Positions 50,818 through 60,357 are shown, counted from the first letter of the stretch. The stretch: DNA of 64,000 nucleotides from Photobacterium kishitanii (GCF_003026355.1 NZ_PYON01000006.1:186001-250000), one strand, 5' to 3'. The notes: generated by a model not told the origin, from the letters alone. Made by a program: numbers and translations.

Positions 50818-52131
50818 TTATTTATTATTATATTCGACTAGTTGTTGCTGCAACTCTTCTTGCTCTTGGAGAATTACTTCACCAGCTCTTTTTTTAATAT
50901 GTCGACGGTTATAGGGATCTGCTGATTTTTCTGAACTGTGCCCCATTAAATGCTGGCGCATCTTTGCTTCTTTTCCACTATCAATAGATTGGTGGTTGCC
51001 AACCCCTTTTTCAGCTAACGCATTAATTGTATCTATCTTAATAGAAAAATCTTCATTCCAATGATGTCTAAAGTAGTGAGCATGAATCGCAGAAAACCTT
51101 TCATCAACAGCTTTCATTGCAGGAATGATAATGGTATCAAGAGTGCTAGCACTTAAGGGCTGACCTTGAGTTTTACATTTAAGGTGAGTTACAAATAAAT
51201 AAGGGTGTTTATTCGCATTAGGTGTACGACTACGATATAAACAAATATATTCATCAATAAGAATGGCTGTTTTCTTAGATACCCTTAACATACGCTCTTT
51301 TGTTTTAGCTACAGGTTGGGTCTTTCGTGGATCATATTTATCATCATGCTCACGCTTAACCCAAATATATGGAGCATCACCAATCAAATCCATATTACCG
51401 TTAGAAATAGTAAGCGATAATAATTCACCTCGCCTTAAGCCTAACTCTTTTAATAAAACAAACATTAAATGATTACGTCTTTTAGTAATTTCATGCCTGA
51501 ATGGATTTAATGGATGGTTATAATGCGCAATACCTATAAATTCATTAATTAAACCATCAGGTAGTTTTTTACTATCATGCCTATCAATAACGTTTTTACT
51601 TTTCCCTTTTGGGCGAGCCGCTTTAAACATTTTTAGCATGCGAGAAATAGCGCTAATTAATTGTGGATTATTCTGAAACTGAACAGCCACCCCAGCTAAA
51701 AAATAAATATATTCAGCTACCGATGTCATTCTATTATATTGGTGGTTACGTCCAACTGATGGTGTTACTTTTATTAACTGAGGATCATCATTTATATTTA
51801 CCACTTTATTCCGAGTATTTTTTTTCTTCGAAATACCTTTTAAATGCGCCACATCAATAGCAAGGTGAGATTTGATGCTATCAATATCTTTTGCATCTAA
51901 AAACTTTCCACACTTAAATTCTGAATAAAGATCTCGGCCTTCTATTTTTTCCCACTGTAAAAACCAATTAACAGCACCTAAGCGACTAATAATCGTATTC
52001 ACAGCCATTGTCGAACGCAGTTTTGCAGTAACCCAAAGAGTGGTATAAAAATGAGGCATCTCATTAACTCCCATTAATATGGGATATCGCTCACCATTAT
52101 CAAACACCAGAGTATCTACTTTGTATTCCAT
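50818..52131 (-). CDS. Tyrosine recombinase (first of trio, 437 aa)
   Basis: This is the best-preserved recombinase of the three. Arg-I is in LGLRRGELLSL (near residue 230), followed by a likely beta-hairpin Lys (VAKTKERML), H352/R355 in HYFRHHW, H398 in LMGHSS and Tyr407 in ADPYNRRH. A Gln/Glu-rich helix closes the protein. It is the first gene of the leftward operon. A copy of the end motif (52142-52155) lies about 10 bp upstream of its start codon, so recombinase binding could autoregulate transcription. It resembles TnpA of Tn554-type systems in position. Confidence 0.9.
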   Translation of the reverse strand: MEYKVDTLVFDNGERYPILMGVNEMPHFYTTLWVTAKLRSTMAVNTIISRLGAVNWFLQWEKIEGRDLYSEFKCGKFLDAKDIDSIKSHLAIDVAHLKGISKKKNTRNKVVNINDDPQLIKVTPSVGRNHQYNRMTSVAEYIYFLAGVAVQFQNNPQLISAISRMLKMFKAARPKGKSKNVIDRHDSKKLPDGLINEFIGIAHYNHPLNPFRHEITKRRNHLMFVLLKELGLRRGELLSLTISNGNMDLIGDAPYIWVKREHDDKYDPRKTQPVAKTKERMLRVSKKTAILIDEYICLYRSRTPNANKHPYLFVTHLKCKTQGQPLSASTLDTIIIPAMKAVDERFSAIHAHYFRHHWNEDFSIKIDTINALAEKGVGNHQSIDSGKEAKMRQHLMGHSSEKSADPYNRRHIKKRAGEVILQEQEELQQQLVEYNNK

Positions 52132-52141
52132 GCTCGACCTT

Positions 52142-52155
52142 TATCCTTACACTTT
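52142..52155 (+). repeat. Inner right copy of the TATYYTTACACTTT motif
   Basis: TATCCTTACACTTT differs from the boundary core at one base. It lies 125 bp inside the right boundary repeat and directly upstream of the first recombinase gene. It is a candidate accessory recombinase-binding site and possible operator. Confidence 0.5.
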
Positions 52156-52211
52156 ATTTATACATAAACTATAGGTAAGCAGTTATATGCTGTCAATAAA
52201 ATTGTATGAAT

Positions 52212-52238
52212 AAAAAAACCCAACATTTCTGTTGGGTT
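52212..52238 (-). terminator. Leftward terminator inside the right end of the element (serves ssb)
   Basis: A perfect 9-bp stem (AACCCAACA 52217-52225, loop TTTC plus T, TGTTGGGTT 52230-52238) is followed leftward by a T7 run. It lies between the right boundary repeat and the recombinase promoter, so it stops ssb transcription from entering the element. It is part of the element if the 18-bp repeat is the boundary. Confidence 0.85.
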
Positions 52239-52262
52239 AGTGTCAAATTCGATAATTAAAAG

Positions 52263-52280
52263 TGTTTATTCTTACACTTT
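52263..52280 (+). repeat. Right boundary direct repeat (putative attR core)
   Basis: This is an exact copy of the 18 bp at 41900-41917, ending 15 bp before the ssb stop codon on the opposite strand. Integration next to the 3' end of a conserved gene leaves ssb intact, typical of tyrosine-recombinase elements. Confidence 0.75.
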
Positions 52281-52295
52281 TAAATTATATAAGAG

Positions 52296-52856
52296 CTAGA
52301 ACGGAATATCGTCGTCAAAATCCATTGGTGGCTCATTATATTGTTGCTGCGGTTGCTGTGGAGCAGACTGCTGCGGTGCTGACTGATGTTGCTGTGGTGC
52401 ATAATTTTGCTGTGGTGCAGCTGCAGGTTGTTGAGGCTGACCCCAGTTACCTTGATTCTGCTGTTGCTGCTGCTGGCCACCCATAGGAGCACCTTGGCCG
52501 CCATTACGGCCACCTAGCATCTGCATTACACCGTTAAAACCTTGAACAACAACTTCAGTAGTATATTGATCTTGGCCTTGCTGATTTTGCCACTTACGCG
52601 TTTGTAATTGGCCTTCAATGTACACTTGTGAGCCTTTACGTAGGTACTCACCAGCGACTTCTGCTAATTTCCCAAACAATGCAACACGGTGCCACTCAGT
52701 TTTTTCACGTTGCTCACCGGTAGCTTTATCACGCCAAGATTCAGAGGTTGCAATAGTAATGTTAGCTACTGCACCACCGCTAGGCATGTAACGAATTTCT
52801 GGATCATTTCCTAAGTTACCGATTAAGATAACTTTATTTACGCCACGACTGGCCAT
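52296..52856 (-). CDS. ssb: Single-stranded DNA-binding protein
   Basis: SSB coats single-stranded DNA during replication, repair and recombination. The 186-aa product has the OB fold at residues 1-112 ([22 protein letters not shown]...). A Gln/Pro/Gly-rich linker and the acidic interaction tip DFDDDIPF follow. Everything is intact despite the insertion 15 bp beyond its stop. The poly-Gln linker (QQQQQQ) is somewhat long but usual for vibrios. It is divergent from galU. Confidence 0.98.
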   Translation of the reverse strand: MASRGVNKVILIGNLGNDPEIRYMPSGGAVANITIATSESWRDKATGEQREKTEWHRVALFGKLAEVAGEYLRKGSQVYIEGQLQTRKWQNQQGQDQYTTEVVVQGFNGVMQMLGGRNGGQGAPMGGQQQQQQNQGNWGQPQQPAAAPQQNYAPQQHQSAPQQSAPQQPQQQYNEPPMDFDDDIPF

Positions 52857-53526
52857 AGTTCACTCCAAAGCTGATAGCGACGGTATTGGGTGTTAATAGC
52901 CGCTTAGTCAAAGTTTATACTCAATCACGCAGTTTATCATGTCAGCAAGGTCAAGGCATAGCGTCAAAATAGGTTATAGCCCCCAATTATCCATACCAAA
53001 TACAACTAACCCACCACAAAATCATAATCAGAATCAATATCAAAATCCACAGATAAGCCCTACTGCATCAAGACTGTCATTTTTATGACACTTCGGTAAT
53101 TTAAAAATATATACTATGTAAATATTAATAAGGTACTCAGCTATCATTATATAAATATTCGCTAAGATCATATAATAAATAGAGTAATCATTGACGAAAA
53201 TATTAAAGTAAATAGCAAACATATCAAAAACAAATAAGTAGCATGCGATAATAAATTAATAACAACTAGAATTTAAAAAACAATATAAGGATTATCATTA
53301 GGGTTAATAATTAAAGATTATACATCTTCAACTTATTGTTATAGTTTGCGAAAACAAGGATGATATAAAGTTGATTTATTGCCTAAAATCTCTAACAATA
53401 CAACGCTATTAAGCGTTAACAAAACAATAATAACTATTGTTTTGTTAATTCTCACTAACGAAATTATCAGCAAGATTTAAATTTGCACTCAACACATAAT
53501 CAATTACATTAAATCTAGGAAACACT
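52857..53526. promoter_or_regulatory. ssb-galU divergent intergenic region with inverted repeats
   Basis: This 670-bp, AT-rich region contains no convincing gene. Notable elements are a 6-bp inverted repeat TGTCAT-tttt-ATGACA (53075-53090), a hairpin AACGCT/AGCGTT (53402-53417), and a perfect 14-bp inverted repeat with a 5-nt loop (53416-53448) upstream of galU. The last two could be leader hairpins or operators. AGGA sits before the galU ATG. No clear LexA box precedes ssb. Confidence 0.6.
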
Positions 53527-54393
53527 ATGATCAAGAAATGTCTATTTCCAGCAGCCGGCTACGGTACTCGATTTCTTCCAGCAACAAAATCAATGCCAAA
53601 AGAGATGATGCCAATCGTAAACAAACCTTTGATTGAATATGGTGTTGAGGAAGCGATTCAAGCTGGCATGAACGGGATGTGTATTGTTACTGGTCGTGGT
53701 AAAAACACCTTGATGGATCACTTTGATAAGAACTATGAACTGGAACATCAAATAAGTGGTACGAACAAAGAAGATCTTTTATTTGATATTCGTCGCGTTA
53801 TTGACTCAGCTAACTTCACTTACATTCGTCAAGGTGAAATGAAAGGCTTAGGCCACGCTATCCTTATGGGTCGTGAGCTAGTCGGTAACGAACCTTTTGC
53901 TGTTGTACTTGCCGATGACCTTTGTGTTAACGAAGAAAAAGGCGTGTTAGCTCAAATGGCAGCTCTTTATAAGCAATTCCGTTGTTCAATCGTTGCCGTT
54001 GAAGAAGTACCTGAAGAAGATACTCATAAATATGGTGTAATTGCAGGTCAAATGATCCGTGATGACCTATTCCGTGTAGACAACATGGTAGAAAAACCTG
54101 AGCCAGGAACAGCACCAAGTAACCTTGCTATTATTGGTCGTTATATCCTAACACCAGATATTTTTGATATTATCGAGCAAACAGAACCAGGTAAAGGCGG
54201 CGAAATCCAAATTACTGACGCCCTACTAAAACAAGCACAATCGGGTTGTGTACTGGCATACAAATTTAAAGGTAAGCGTTTTGACTGTGGTAGTGTTGAT
54301 GGTTACATTGAAGCAACTAACTACTGTTACGAAAACATTTATAAGAAAGACCAATCATCTAAGCTAGCTAAACAACAAACAACTAAAAAATAA
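53527..54393 (+). CDS. galU: UTP-glucose-1-phosphate uridylyltransferase GalU
   Basis: GalU makes UDP-glucose for LPS core, capsule and galactose metabolism. The 288-aa product has the nucleotidyltransferase signature at the N-terminus (FPAAGYGTRFLPATKSMPKE). The catalytic/binding segments VVLADDLC and GKGGEIQITDAL are also present. Length is normal. It sits between ssb and uvrA as in other Vibrionaceae and is followed by a strong terminator. Confidence 0.97.
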   Translation: MIKKCLFPAAGYGTRFLPATKSMPKEMMPIVNKPLIEYGVEEAIQAGMNGMCIVTGRGKNTLMDHFDKNYELEHQISGTNKEDLLFDIRRVIDSANFTYIRQGEMKGLGHAILMGRELVGNEPFAVVLADDLCVNEEKGVLAQMAALYKQFRCSIVAVEEVPEEDTHKYGVIAGQMIRDDLFRVDNMVEKPEPGTAPSNLAIIGRYILTPDIFDIIEQTEPGKGGEIQITDALLKQAQSGCVLAYKFKGKRFDCGSVDGYIEATNYCYENIYKKDQSSKLAKQQTTKK

Positions 54394-54407
54394 GCCCGCT
54401 AAATATT

Positions 54408-54439
54408 TAAAAAATCCCGCGCTATAGCGGGATTTTTTT
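54408..54439 (+). terminator. Rho-independent terminator after galU
   Basis: The stem TCCCGC/GCGGGA extends by A/T pairs, with the inner GCTATAGC palindrome as loop, and is followed by seven T. It ends 46 bp after the galU stop. Confidence 0.92.
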
Positions 54440-54449
54440 ATTTGAGCTA

Positions 54450-54465
54450 CTGTGTTTTTATTCAG
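54450..54465 (+). promoter_or_regulatory. Probable LexA (SOS) box for uvrA
   Basis: CTGTGTTTTTATTCAG matches seven of the eight key positions of CTGT-N8-ACAG. It is flanked by TA on both sides, as in the extended consensus. It lies about 72 bp before the uvrA ATG. uvrA is a classic SOS gene. Confidence 0.7.
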
Positions 54466-54536
54466 TATCTTTTGCTCATTAAAAGCGGCTATGAAATACT
54501 ACTCGCTTACAATCTAGCAAAAGAATAGTGATTGGT

Positions 54537-57365
54537 ATGGATTACATCGAAGTACAGGGCGCACGCACCCATAATCTCAAAAACATTAATATTTCCATTC
54601 CTCGCGACAAGCTCGTTGTTATCACGGGCTTATCTGGTTCGGGAAAATCATCGTTAGCATTTGATACTTTATATGCTGAAGGTCAACGCCGCTATGTCGA
54701 ATCACTATCGGCTTATGCTCGTCAATTTCTATCGTTAATGGAAAAGCCCGATGTTGATCATATTGAAGGCTTATCACCTGCCATTTCAATTGAACAAAAA
54801 TCAACGTCACATAACCCCCGATCTACTGTCGGCACCATTACTGAAATTTATGACTATTTACGCTTGCTCTATGCGCGCGTAGGTGAACCTCGCTGTCCAA
54901 CCCATAACGTCACTCTTGCCGCTCAAACGGTTAGCCAAATGGTTGATCAAGTGCTCGCGATGGATGAAGGCAGTAAGCTAATGTTACTTGCACCTATCAT
55001 CAAAGAACGTAAAGGCGAACACCTAAAAACCCTCGCCAACCTCTCAGCTCAAGGTTATATTCGCGCCCGCATCGATGGTGAAGTGTGTGATCTATCAGAT
55101 CCACCGACATTAGAACTTCATAAAAAACACACCATTGAAGTCGTGGTTGATCGGTTTAAAGTCCGTGATGATCTGCAATTACGCTTAGCTGAATCTTTTG
55201 AAACTGCATTAGAGCTTTCAGGCGGCACGGTGATAATCGCTCCAATGACAGCCGGTGAAGCGAGCGAACAAGTATTTTCAGCTAACTTTGCCTGTCCACA
55301 TTGTGGTTATAGCATGCAAGAACTTGAGCCGCGACTGTTCTCATTCAATAACCCTGCCGGAGCGTGTGGCACCTGTGATGGTTTAGGCGTTCAACAGTAT
55401 TTTGACCCAGAACGAGTGGTACAAAATGGTGAACTCAGTTTAGCTGGCGGCGCAATTCGCGGTTGGGATAAACGTAATTTTTACTACTTTCAAATGCTCA
55501 AATCATTAGCTGAACATTTTAAATTTGATGTTGAGGCACCTTTTAATACCCTACCAAAGAAAATCCAAACTTTGATCCTCTCGGGTTCTGGTAGCGCTGA
55601 TATTGAATTTAAATATATTAATGATCGCGGTGACATTACCGTTAGACGACATCCGTTTGAAGGTATTTTAAATAATATGGAACGCCGTTATCACGAAACA
55701 GAATCTAATTCTGTCCGTGAAGAACTGGCTAAATTTGTCTCGACCAAACCTTGTTCTAGCTGCCACGGTTCACGTTTACGCCAAGAAGCACGTCACGTAT
55801 TTATCGGTGAAACTAACCTACCCCATATCTGTGATATGAGTATCAATGAAGCATTTACTTTCTTTGATGAGTTGGCATTAACTGGTCAACGGGCTCAAAT
55901 CGCTGCCAAAATTTTAAAAGAAATTAATGAACGTTTAAGTTTCTTAATCAATGTTGGCCTCAATTATCTCAGCCTATCTCGCAGTGCCGACACTCTTTCA
56001 GGCGGTGAAGCTCAGCGTATTCGTTTGGCAAGCCAAATTGGTGCAGGTTTAATGGGGGTGATGTATGTACTTGATGAACCATCCATTGGCCTCCATCAAC
56101 GGGATAATGAACGCTTACTCAAAACGCTGATCCATCTCCGTGATCTCGGTAATACCGTGATTGTGGTTGAGCATGATGAAGACGCTATTCGCGCCGCTGA
56201 TTATGTGATAGATATCGGTCCAGGTGCTGGCGTACATGGGGGGGAGATTATTGCCGAAGGTAGCCTCAAAGACATTCTAAAATCAAAGAAATCTTTAACA
56301 GGTCAATATCTTAGTGGGAAAAAATCAATTGCTATTCCAGCACAACGAGTACCATTTGATGCCACTAAAACGGTCAAACTACTGGGTGCCAGTGGCAACA
56401 ACCTTAAAGATGTTAATGTCGAAATTCCAGTCGGATTACTGACCTGTATTACTGGTGTTTCTGGATCAGGTAAATCAACCTTGATCAATGATACCTTCTT
56501 TAGAATCGCCCACCAGCGACTCAATGGCGCGACCACAGGCACGCCAGCCCCTTACAAAGAAATTCAAGATTTAGAACATTTTGATAAAGTGATCGATATT
56601 GATCAAAGCCCAATTGGTCGTACACCACGTTCAAATCCTGCTACCTACACGGGTATTTTCACTCCCATTCGTGAATTATTTGCTGGTACTCAAGAATCTC
56701 GTTCTCGAGGCTATAAACCAGGTCGGTTTAGCTTTAATGTCCGTGGTGGCCGTTGTGAGGCTTGCCAAGGTGATGGGGTAATTAAAGTAGAAATGCACTT
56801 TTTACCCGATGTTTATGTACCGTGTGATGCCTGTAAGGGTAAGCGCTATAACCGTGAAACCTTAGAAGTACGCTACAAAGGCAAAAGCATTGATGAAGTT
56901 TTACAACTAACGGTTGAAGATGCGCATCAATTTTTTGAACCGGTTCCAGCAATTGCGCGAAAATTAAAAACATTAATTGATGTCGGCTTATCGTATATTC
57001 GCCTCGGCCAAGCAGCAACAACCTTATCTGGCGGTGAAGCACAACGGGTTAAACTCGCGAAAGAATTATCTAAACGTGATACTGGTAAAACCTTATATAT
57101 TTTAGATGAGCCCACCACTGGCTTACACTTTCACGATATTCAGCAATTGTTAACTGTATTACATAAGCTACGAGATCGTGGCAATACTATTGTAGTGATC
57201 GAACATAATCTGGATGTGGTTAAAACGGCGGATTGGGTAATCGACCTTGGCCCTGAGGGAGGAAACGGTGGTGGTGAAATTATCGCTACAGGTACTCCTG
57301 AACAAGTAGCGCTGGTTGCTGGTTCGCACACGGCAAGGTTTCTTAAACCACTGCTTAACATCTAA
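54537..57365 (+). CDS. uvrA: Excinuclease ABC subunit UvrA
   Basis: UvrA scans DNA for lesions and loads UvrB in nucleotide excision repair. The product has two ABC modules: Walker [10 protein letters not shown] near residue 31 and GVSGSGKST near 640, with signatures [12 protein letters not shown] and [12 protein letters not shown]. Zinc fingers are CPHCGYSMQ...CGTCDG and CEACQGDG...CDACKG. The ATG at 54537 ([13 protein letters not shown]) fits the family and gives 942 aa; the GTG nine bases upstream is less likely. A LexA box lies upstream. Confidence 0.98.
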   Translation: MDYIEVQGARTHNLKNINISIPRDKLVVITGLSGSGKSSLAFDTLYAEGQRRYVESLSAYARQFLSLMEKPDVDHIEGLSPAISIEQKSTSHNPRSTVGTITEIYDYLRLLYARVGEPRCPTHNVTLAAQTVSQMVDQVLAMDEGSKLMLLAPIIKERKGEHLKTLANLSAQGYIRARIDGEVCDLSDPPTLELHKKHTIEVVVDRFKVRDDLQLRLAESFETALELSGGTVIIAPMTAGEASEQVFSANFACPHCGYSMQELEPRLFSFNNPAGACGTCDGLGVQQYFDPERVVQNGELSLAGGAIRGWDKRNFYYFQMLKSLAEHFKFDVEAPFNTLPKKIQTLILSGSGSADIEFKYINDRGDITVRRHPFEGILNNMERRYHETESNSVREELAKFVSTKPCSSCHGSRLRQEARHVFIGETNLPHICDMSINEAFTFFDELALTGQRAQIAAKILKEINERLSFLINVGLNYLSLSRSADTLSGGEAQRIRLASQIGAGLMGVMYVLDEPSIGLHQRDNERLLKTLIHLRDLGNTVIVVEHDEDAIRAADYVIDIGPGAGVHGGEIIAEGSLKDILKSKKSLTGQYLSGKKSIAIPAQRVPFDATKTVKLLGASGNNLKDVNVEIPVGLLTCITGVSGSGKSTLINDTFFRIAHQRLNGATTGTPAPYKEIQDLEHFDKVIDIDQSPIGRTPRSNPATYTGIFTPIRELFAGTQESRSRGYKPGRFSFNVRGGRCEACQGDGVIKVEMHFLPDVYVPCDACKGKRYNRETLEVRYKGKSIDEVLQLTVEDAHQFFEPVPAIARKLKTLIDVGLSYIRLGQAATTLSGGEAQRVKLAKELSKRDTGKTLYILDEPTTGLHFHDIQQLLTVLHKLRDRGNTIVVIEHNLDVVKTADWVIDLGPEGGNGGGEIIATGTPEQVALVAGSHTARFLKPLLNI

Positions 57366-57389
57366 TTGTAAAACGTAATTAGGCCCTAC

Positions 57390-57425
57390 AAGCAGGTTGA
57401 CATCAGTCAGCCTGTTTGCTTTTTC
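57390..57425 (+). terminator. Rho-independent terminator after uvrA
   Basis: The stem CAGGTTGAC/GTCAGCCTG (one G-U pair, loop ATCA) is followed by TTTGCTTTTT. It ends just before the ribosome site of pglL, so pglL needs its own promoter or read-through. Confidence 0.75.
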
Positions 57426-57439
57426 ACTCAGGACTCACC

Positions 57440-59185
57440 ATGACAGTGTTACAACTTCAAGGTACGAAATTAGAACAGAAACGGATTTCTAAGCCTTTAC
57501 CTTTAGTACGTTTTTTCTTAGCCAGTGTGGGCTTATTATTTATCGTTGCTATGCATTATTTTCAGCATAACCCCGGCGGCTCAGGGCTTGAGCTGTCATT
57601 TAATGCAGCAGCATGGATTCCATTTAGCGTCGCTATTAGCTGTGGTCTATTAGAAATATGTCGTCAAAAAGTCTGGCGTTATTCTCGTATGACACTGCTT
57701 TTATTTAGCTGTTGCGTGCTACTGACATTACCGGTGTTTTACCCCAATGCTGATGGCTTCGCAGCTTCAAACCGCTTGCTAACTCTCTGGGCAGGATTTT
57801 TATTTTTCACCAGCTTACAACAATTTGTTTTTACCCATAGTCAACGGCAACGATTATTATGGTTTATCACTATTGCTGTCTTAATCGAAGCCGTGTTTGG
57901 CTGGTACCAATTTTTATGGCTTACGGCTAATAATCGTTTTGGTTATGACATTATCGCTAACCGTCCCTATGGTATTTTCCAACAACCAAACGTAATGGCG
58001 AGTTTCTTAGCCACCGGACTGGTTATTGCCGCCTATTTATTAGCCCGTCTGCCGCGTTATCGTGGTAAATGGGTCTGGCAACATATGATCTTGCTGGCAG
58101 TACCAGTACTAACAATTCCGTTACTGGTGGTACTTAATTCGCGCACAGGCTGGTTAGGTGCAACTATCGGCTCATTACTGATGCTACCTTATCTATATCG
58201 ATTTGCTGCTAAGTATCAACAACGTATGTGGGGATTAATGCTACTGTTAGGACTCGCATTAGCGTGGCAAGTTAGCAGCACAACCGACAGTTCTTTTTCT
58301 CATCAAGCGCGTATCACATTAGACAGCCAACGCTCAATTATGATGCCGCAAGCTTATGAAATGTTTACCTCCAAGCCACTAACGGGTTATGGCTATGGTA
58401 AATTTGAAGCCGCATATATCACTCAAACTGCATTATGGCATCATCAGGATCCGCAACAATATCCAGCCGGTGTAGCAAGTTTAGATCATCCTCATAATGA
58501 ATTACTGTATTGGGCAGCTGAAGGCGGCATCATCCCGTTACTGGGTTTAATACTGGCAGCATTAGCGGTACTGGTTAGCATCAAAAAAGCCCCGAATGGT
58601 ACTCAATTAGCGTTAGTCGGATTATTTTTTCCTATCGTGTTACATACTCAACTTGAATACCCGTTTTATCATTCGCTCGCCCATTGGATCGTCTTTATTA
58701 TTTTGATCTTTTGGGTTGATAATCTCACCGCCAAGTATCATCGCTATCAAACTCAGTATGTACTCGCACTTAAAGTCAGCGCGATCGCATTACCCGTAAT
58801 GATCACTAGTTTTATGATCACTACTTTATATTCAGGTTGGTTACTGACTAAGTTTGAAACCACCCGCCCCGTTGATATCAATTATTTAGTCAAAGTAAAT
58901 AATCCATGGGCATGGCAACACCGCTTTGAGTGGGATTTACATCTCACCCAATTACAACTTGGTATCGCGACGGATAAGCCACAACTGGTTGCTGACTATG
59001 TTCGCTGGGCTAACCAAAAAGCCCAAACATGGCCACGACCGGCGTTATATCAGAACTTAGTCTTAGCCTATTACAATCAAGGTAAAACAGCACAAGCTGA
59101 GCAAGTTGCTACCGAAGCACAACAATTATTTCCGGGGATCAGCCTACCTAGCACCACTACAGCAGCAACTTCGTCAACAAAATAA
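57440..59185 (+). CDS. pglL: PglL-type O-oligosaccharyltransferase / O-antigen ligase family
   Basis: This is a polytopic inner-membrane glycosyltransferase of the Wzy/WaaL superfamily. PglL enzymes move lipid-linked glycans onto Ser/Thr of periplasmic proteins. The product has about 12 membrane helices and the family segment RPYGIFQQPNVMASFLATG (PglL_A-like). The Wzy_C loop contains SLDHPHNELLYWAAEGG with the key HNE. A soluble C-terminal tail (Wzy_C_2-like, TPR-like helices) follows. The ATG at 57440 has CAGGA six bases upstream; product 581 aa. WaaL is the alternative, but the tail and the vibrio gene order favour PglL. Confidence 0.85.
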   Translation: MTVLQLQGTKLEQKRISKPLPLVRFFLASVGLLFIVAMHYFQHNPGGSGLELSFNAAAWIPFSVAISCGLLEICRQKVWRYSRMTLLLFSCCVLLTLPVFYPNADGFAASNRLLTLWAGFLFFTSLQQFVFTHSQRQRLLWFITIAVLIEAVFGWYQFLWLTANNRFGYDIIANRPYGIFQQPNVMASFLATGLVIAAYLLARLPRYRGKWVWQHMILLAVPVLTIPLLVVLNSRTGWLGATIGSLLMLPYLYRFAAKYQQRMWGLMLLLGLALAWQVSSTTDSSFSHQARITLDSQRSIMMPQAYEMFTSKPLTGYGYGKFEAAYITQTALWHHQDPQQYPAGVASLDHPHNELLYWAAEGGIIPLLGLILAALAVLVSIKKAPNGTQLALVGLFFPIVLHTQLEYPFYHSLAHWIVFIILIFWVDNLTAKYHRYQTQYVLALKVSAIALPVMITSFMITTLYSGWLLTKFETTRPVDINYLVKVNNPWAWQHRFEWDLHLTQLQLGIATDKPQLVADYVRWANQKAQTWPRPALYQNLVLAYYNQGKTAQAEQVATEAQQLFPGISLPSTTTAATSSTK

Positions 59186-59238
59186 TCACTGTTTAACCAT
59201 CAATGGCGATCACGATTGCCATTGATGGCTCCATCGAG

Positions 59239-60357
59239 TTATTTCAACGTACTTTCAAGCGCTTTAAGACACAAAGCAACATTTTCACTACGAGCAGCAT
59301 AACCCATTAACCCAATCCGCCATGCTTTACCTGCTAATGTTCCCAACCCTGCACCAATCTCAAGGTTATAACGTTCTAATAAAGTTGATCTTACTACTGC
59401 ATCAACAACGCCATCAGGAATATAAACCGCATTAAGCTGTGGTAGTCGATAGGCTTCTGCGACTACAAATTTAATTCCTAAAGCTTCAAGTCCTGTTTTT
59501 AATTCTAAATGAACACGTTGATGTCGCTGCCAAGCTTGCTCGAGCCCCTCATTTCGCAATAGTACTAACGCTTCATGTAACGCATATAAACTATTCACAG
59601 GCGCGGTATGATGATAGCTGCGTTTACCTTCGCCACTCCAATAGCCAAGTACTAAACTTTGATCCAAAAACCAACTTTGCACTGGTGTTTGGCGCTGCTG
59701 AATTTTAGCTAATGCTTTTTCAGAAAACGTTAACGGTGATAACCCAGGTACACACGATAAACATTTTTGACTGCCAGAATAGACAGCATCCAATTGCCAC
59801 TCATCCACCAGCAATGGCACCCCACCTAATGAGGTCACCGCATCAACAATGGTTATGCAGTCATAACGACGCGCAATTTCAGCCAATAGTTTCGCATCAG
59901 ATAATGCCCCGGTTGAGGTTTCAGCATGTACAAATGCAACAATTTTAATCTCAGGATCGGCCTGTAATGCTTGTTCAACCAAAGCGGGTGATACAGGTTC
60001 ACCCCATGCATTATCAACCATAACCGCGACGCCACCGCAGCGTTCTACATTTTCACGCATTCGATCGCCAAACACGCCATTACGGCAAACTAATACCTTA
60101 TCACCTACCTCAACTAAGTTAACAAAACACGCTTCCATACCCGCACTACCTGGAGCAGATACTGCAATCGTAAACGCATTGTTTGTTTGAAAAGCGTATT
60201 GCAACAACTGCTTGAGCTCATCCATCATTTTAATAAATAACGGATCTAGATGACCAATTGTCGGTCGGCTCAACGCTTGCAAAACCTGCGGATAAATATC
60301 AGAAGGACCAGGCCCCATAAGGGTTCTTTGGGGAGGCATAAAGCTAGTGATAGGCAT
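59239..60357 (-). CDS. Pyridoxal-phosphate aminotransferase, alanine-glyoxylate type
   Basis: This 372-aa class-V aminotransferase belongs to the serine-pyruvate/alanine-glyoxylate family. The opening segment RTLMGPGPSDIYPQVLQALS is characteristic. The catalytic lysine is in YSGSQKCLSCVPGLSP (about residue 197), preceded by the IVDAVTSLGG cofactor-binding Asp. It probably converts glyoxylate to glycine using Ala or Ser; the exact amino donor is not readable. It is divergent from the lysC leader. Confidence 0.9.
   Translation of the reverse strand: MPITSFMPPQRTLMGPGPSDIYPQVLQALSRPTIGHLDPLFIKMMDELKQLLQYAFQTNNAFTIAVSAPGSAGMEACFVNLVEVGDKVLVCRNGVFGDRMRENVERCGGVAVMVDNAWGEPVSPALVEQALQADPEIKIVAFVHAETSTGALSDAKLLAEIARRYDCITIVDAVTSLGGVPLLVDEWQLDAVYSGSQKCLSCVPGLSPLTFSEKALAKIQQRQTPVQSWFLDQSLVLGYWSGEGKRSYHHTAPVNSLYALHEALVLLRNEGLEQAWQRHQRVHLELKTGLEALGIKFVVAEAYRLPQLNAVYIPDGVVDAVVRSTLLERYNLEIGAGLGTLAGKAWRIGLMGYAARSENVALCLKALESTLK

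Larger units (their letters stand above)
41900..52280. mobile_element. Integrated element with recombinase operon, repeat array and three-gene cargo
   Basis: This is a segment of about 10.4 kb bounded by an exact 18-bp direct repeat (tgtttattcttacacttt at 41900-41917 and 52263-52280). It is inserted 15 bp after the ssb stop codon, in the conserved ssb to csrD neighbourhood. Contents from right to left: three tyrosine recombinases, a coiled-coil protein, a ~57-bp repeat array, a remnant ORF and a three-gene cargo operon, all leftward. A recombinase set at one end with variable cargo at the other is the layout of Tn554-like and gamma-mobile-trio elements; family membership is inferred, not shown. 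Confidence 0.85.

Noticed and set aside
41900-52280. Prophage or ICE
   Set aside because: No structural phage, replication, conjugation or relaxase genes; only recombinases, small protein, array and cargo.
52857-53000. LexA box for ssb
   Set aside because: No CTGT-N8-ACAG-like site close to the ssb start, unlike the good match before uvrA.
53040-53222. 60-codon ORF in the ssb-galU gap
   Set aside because: Ile/Tyr/Asn-rich product expected from AT-rich non-coding DNA; no ribosome site.
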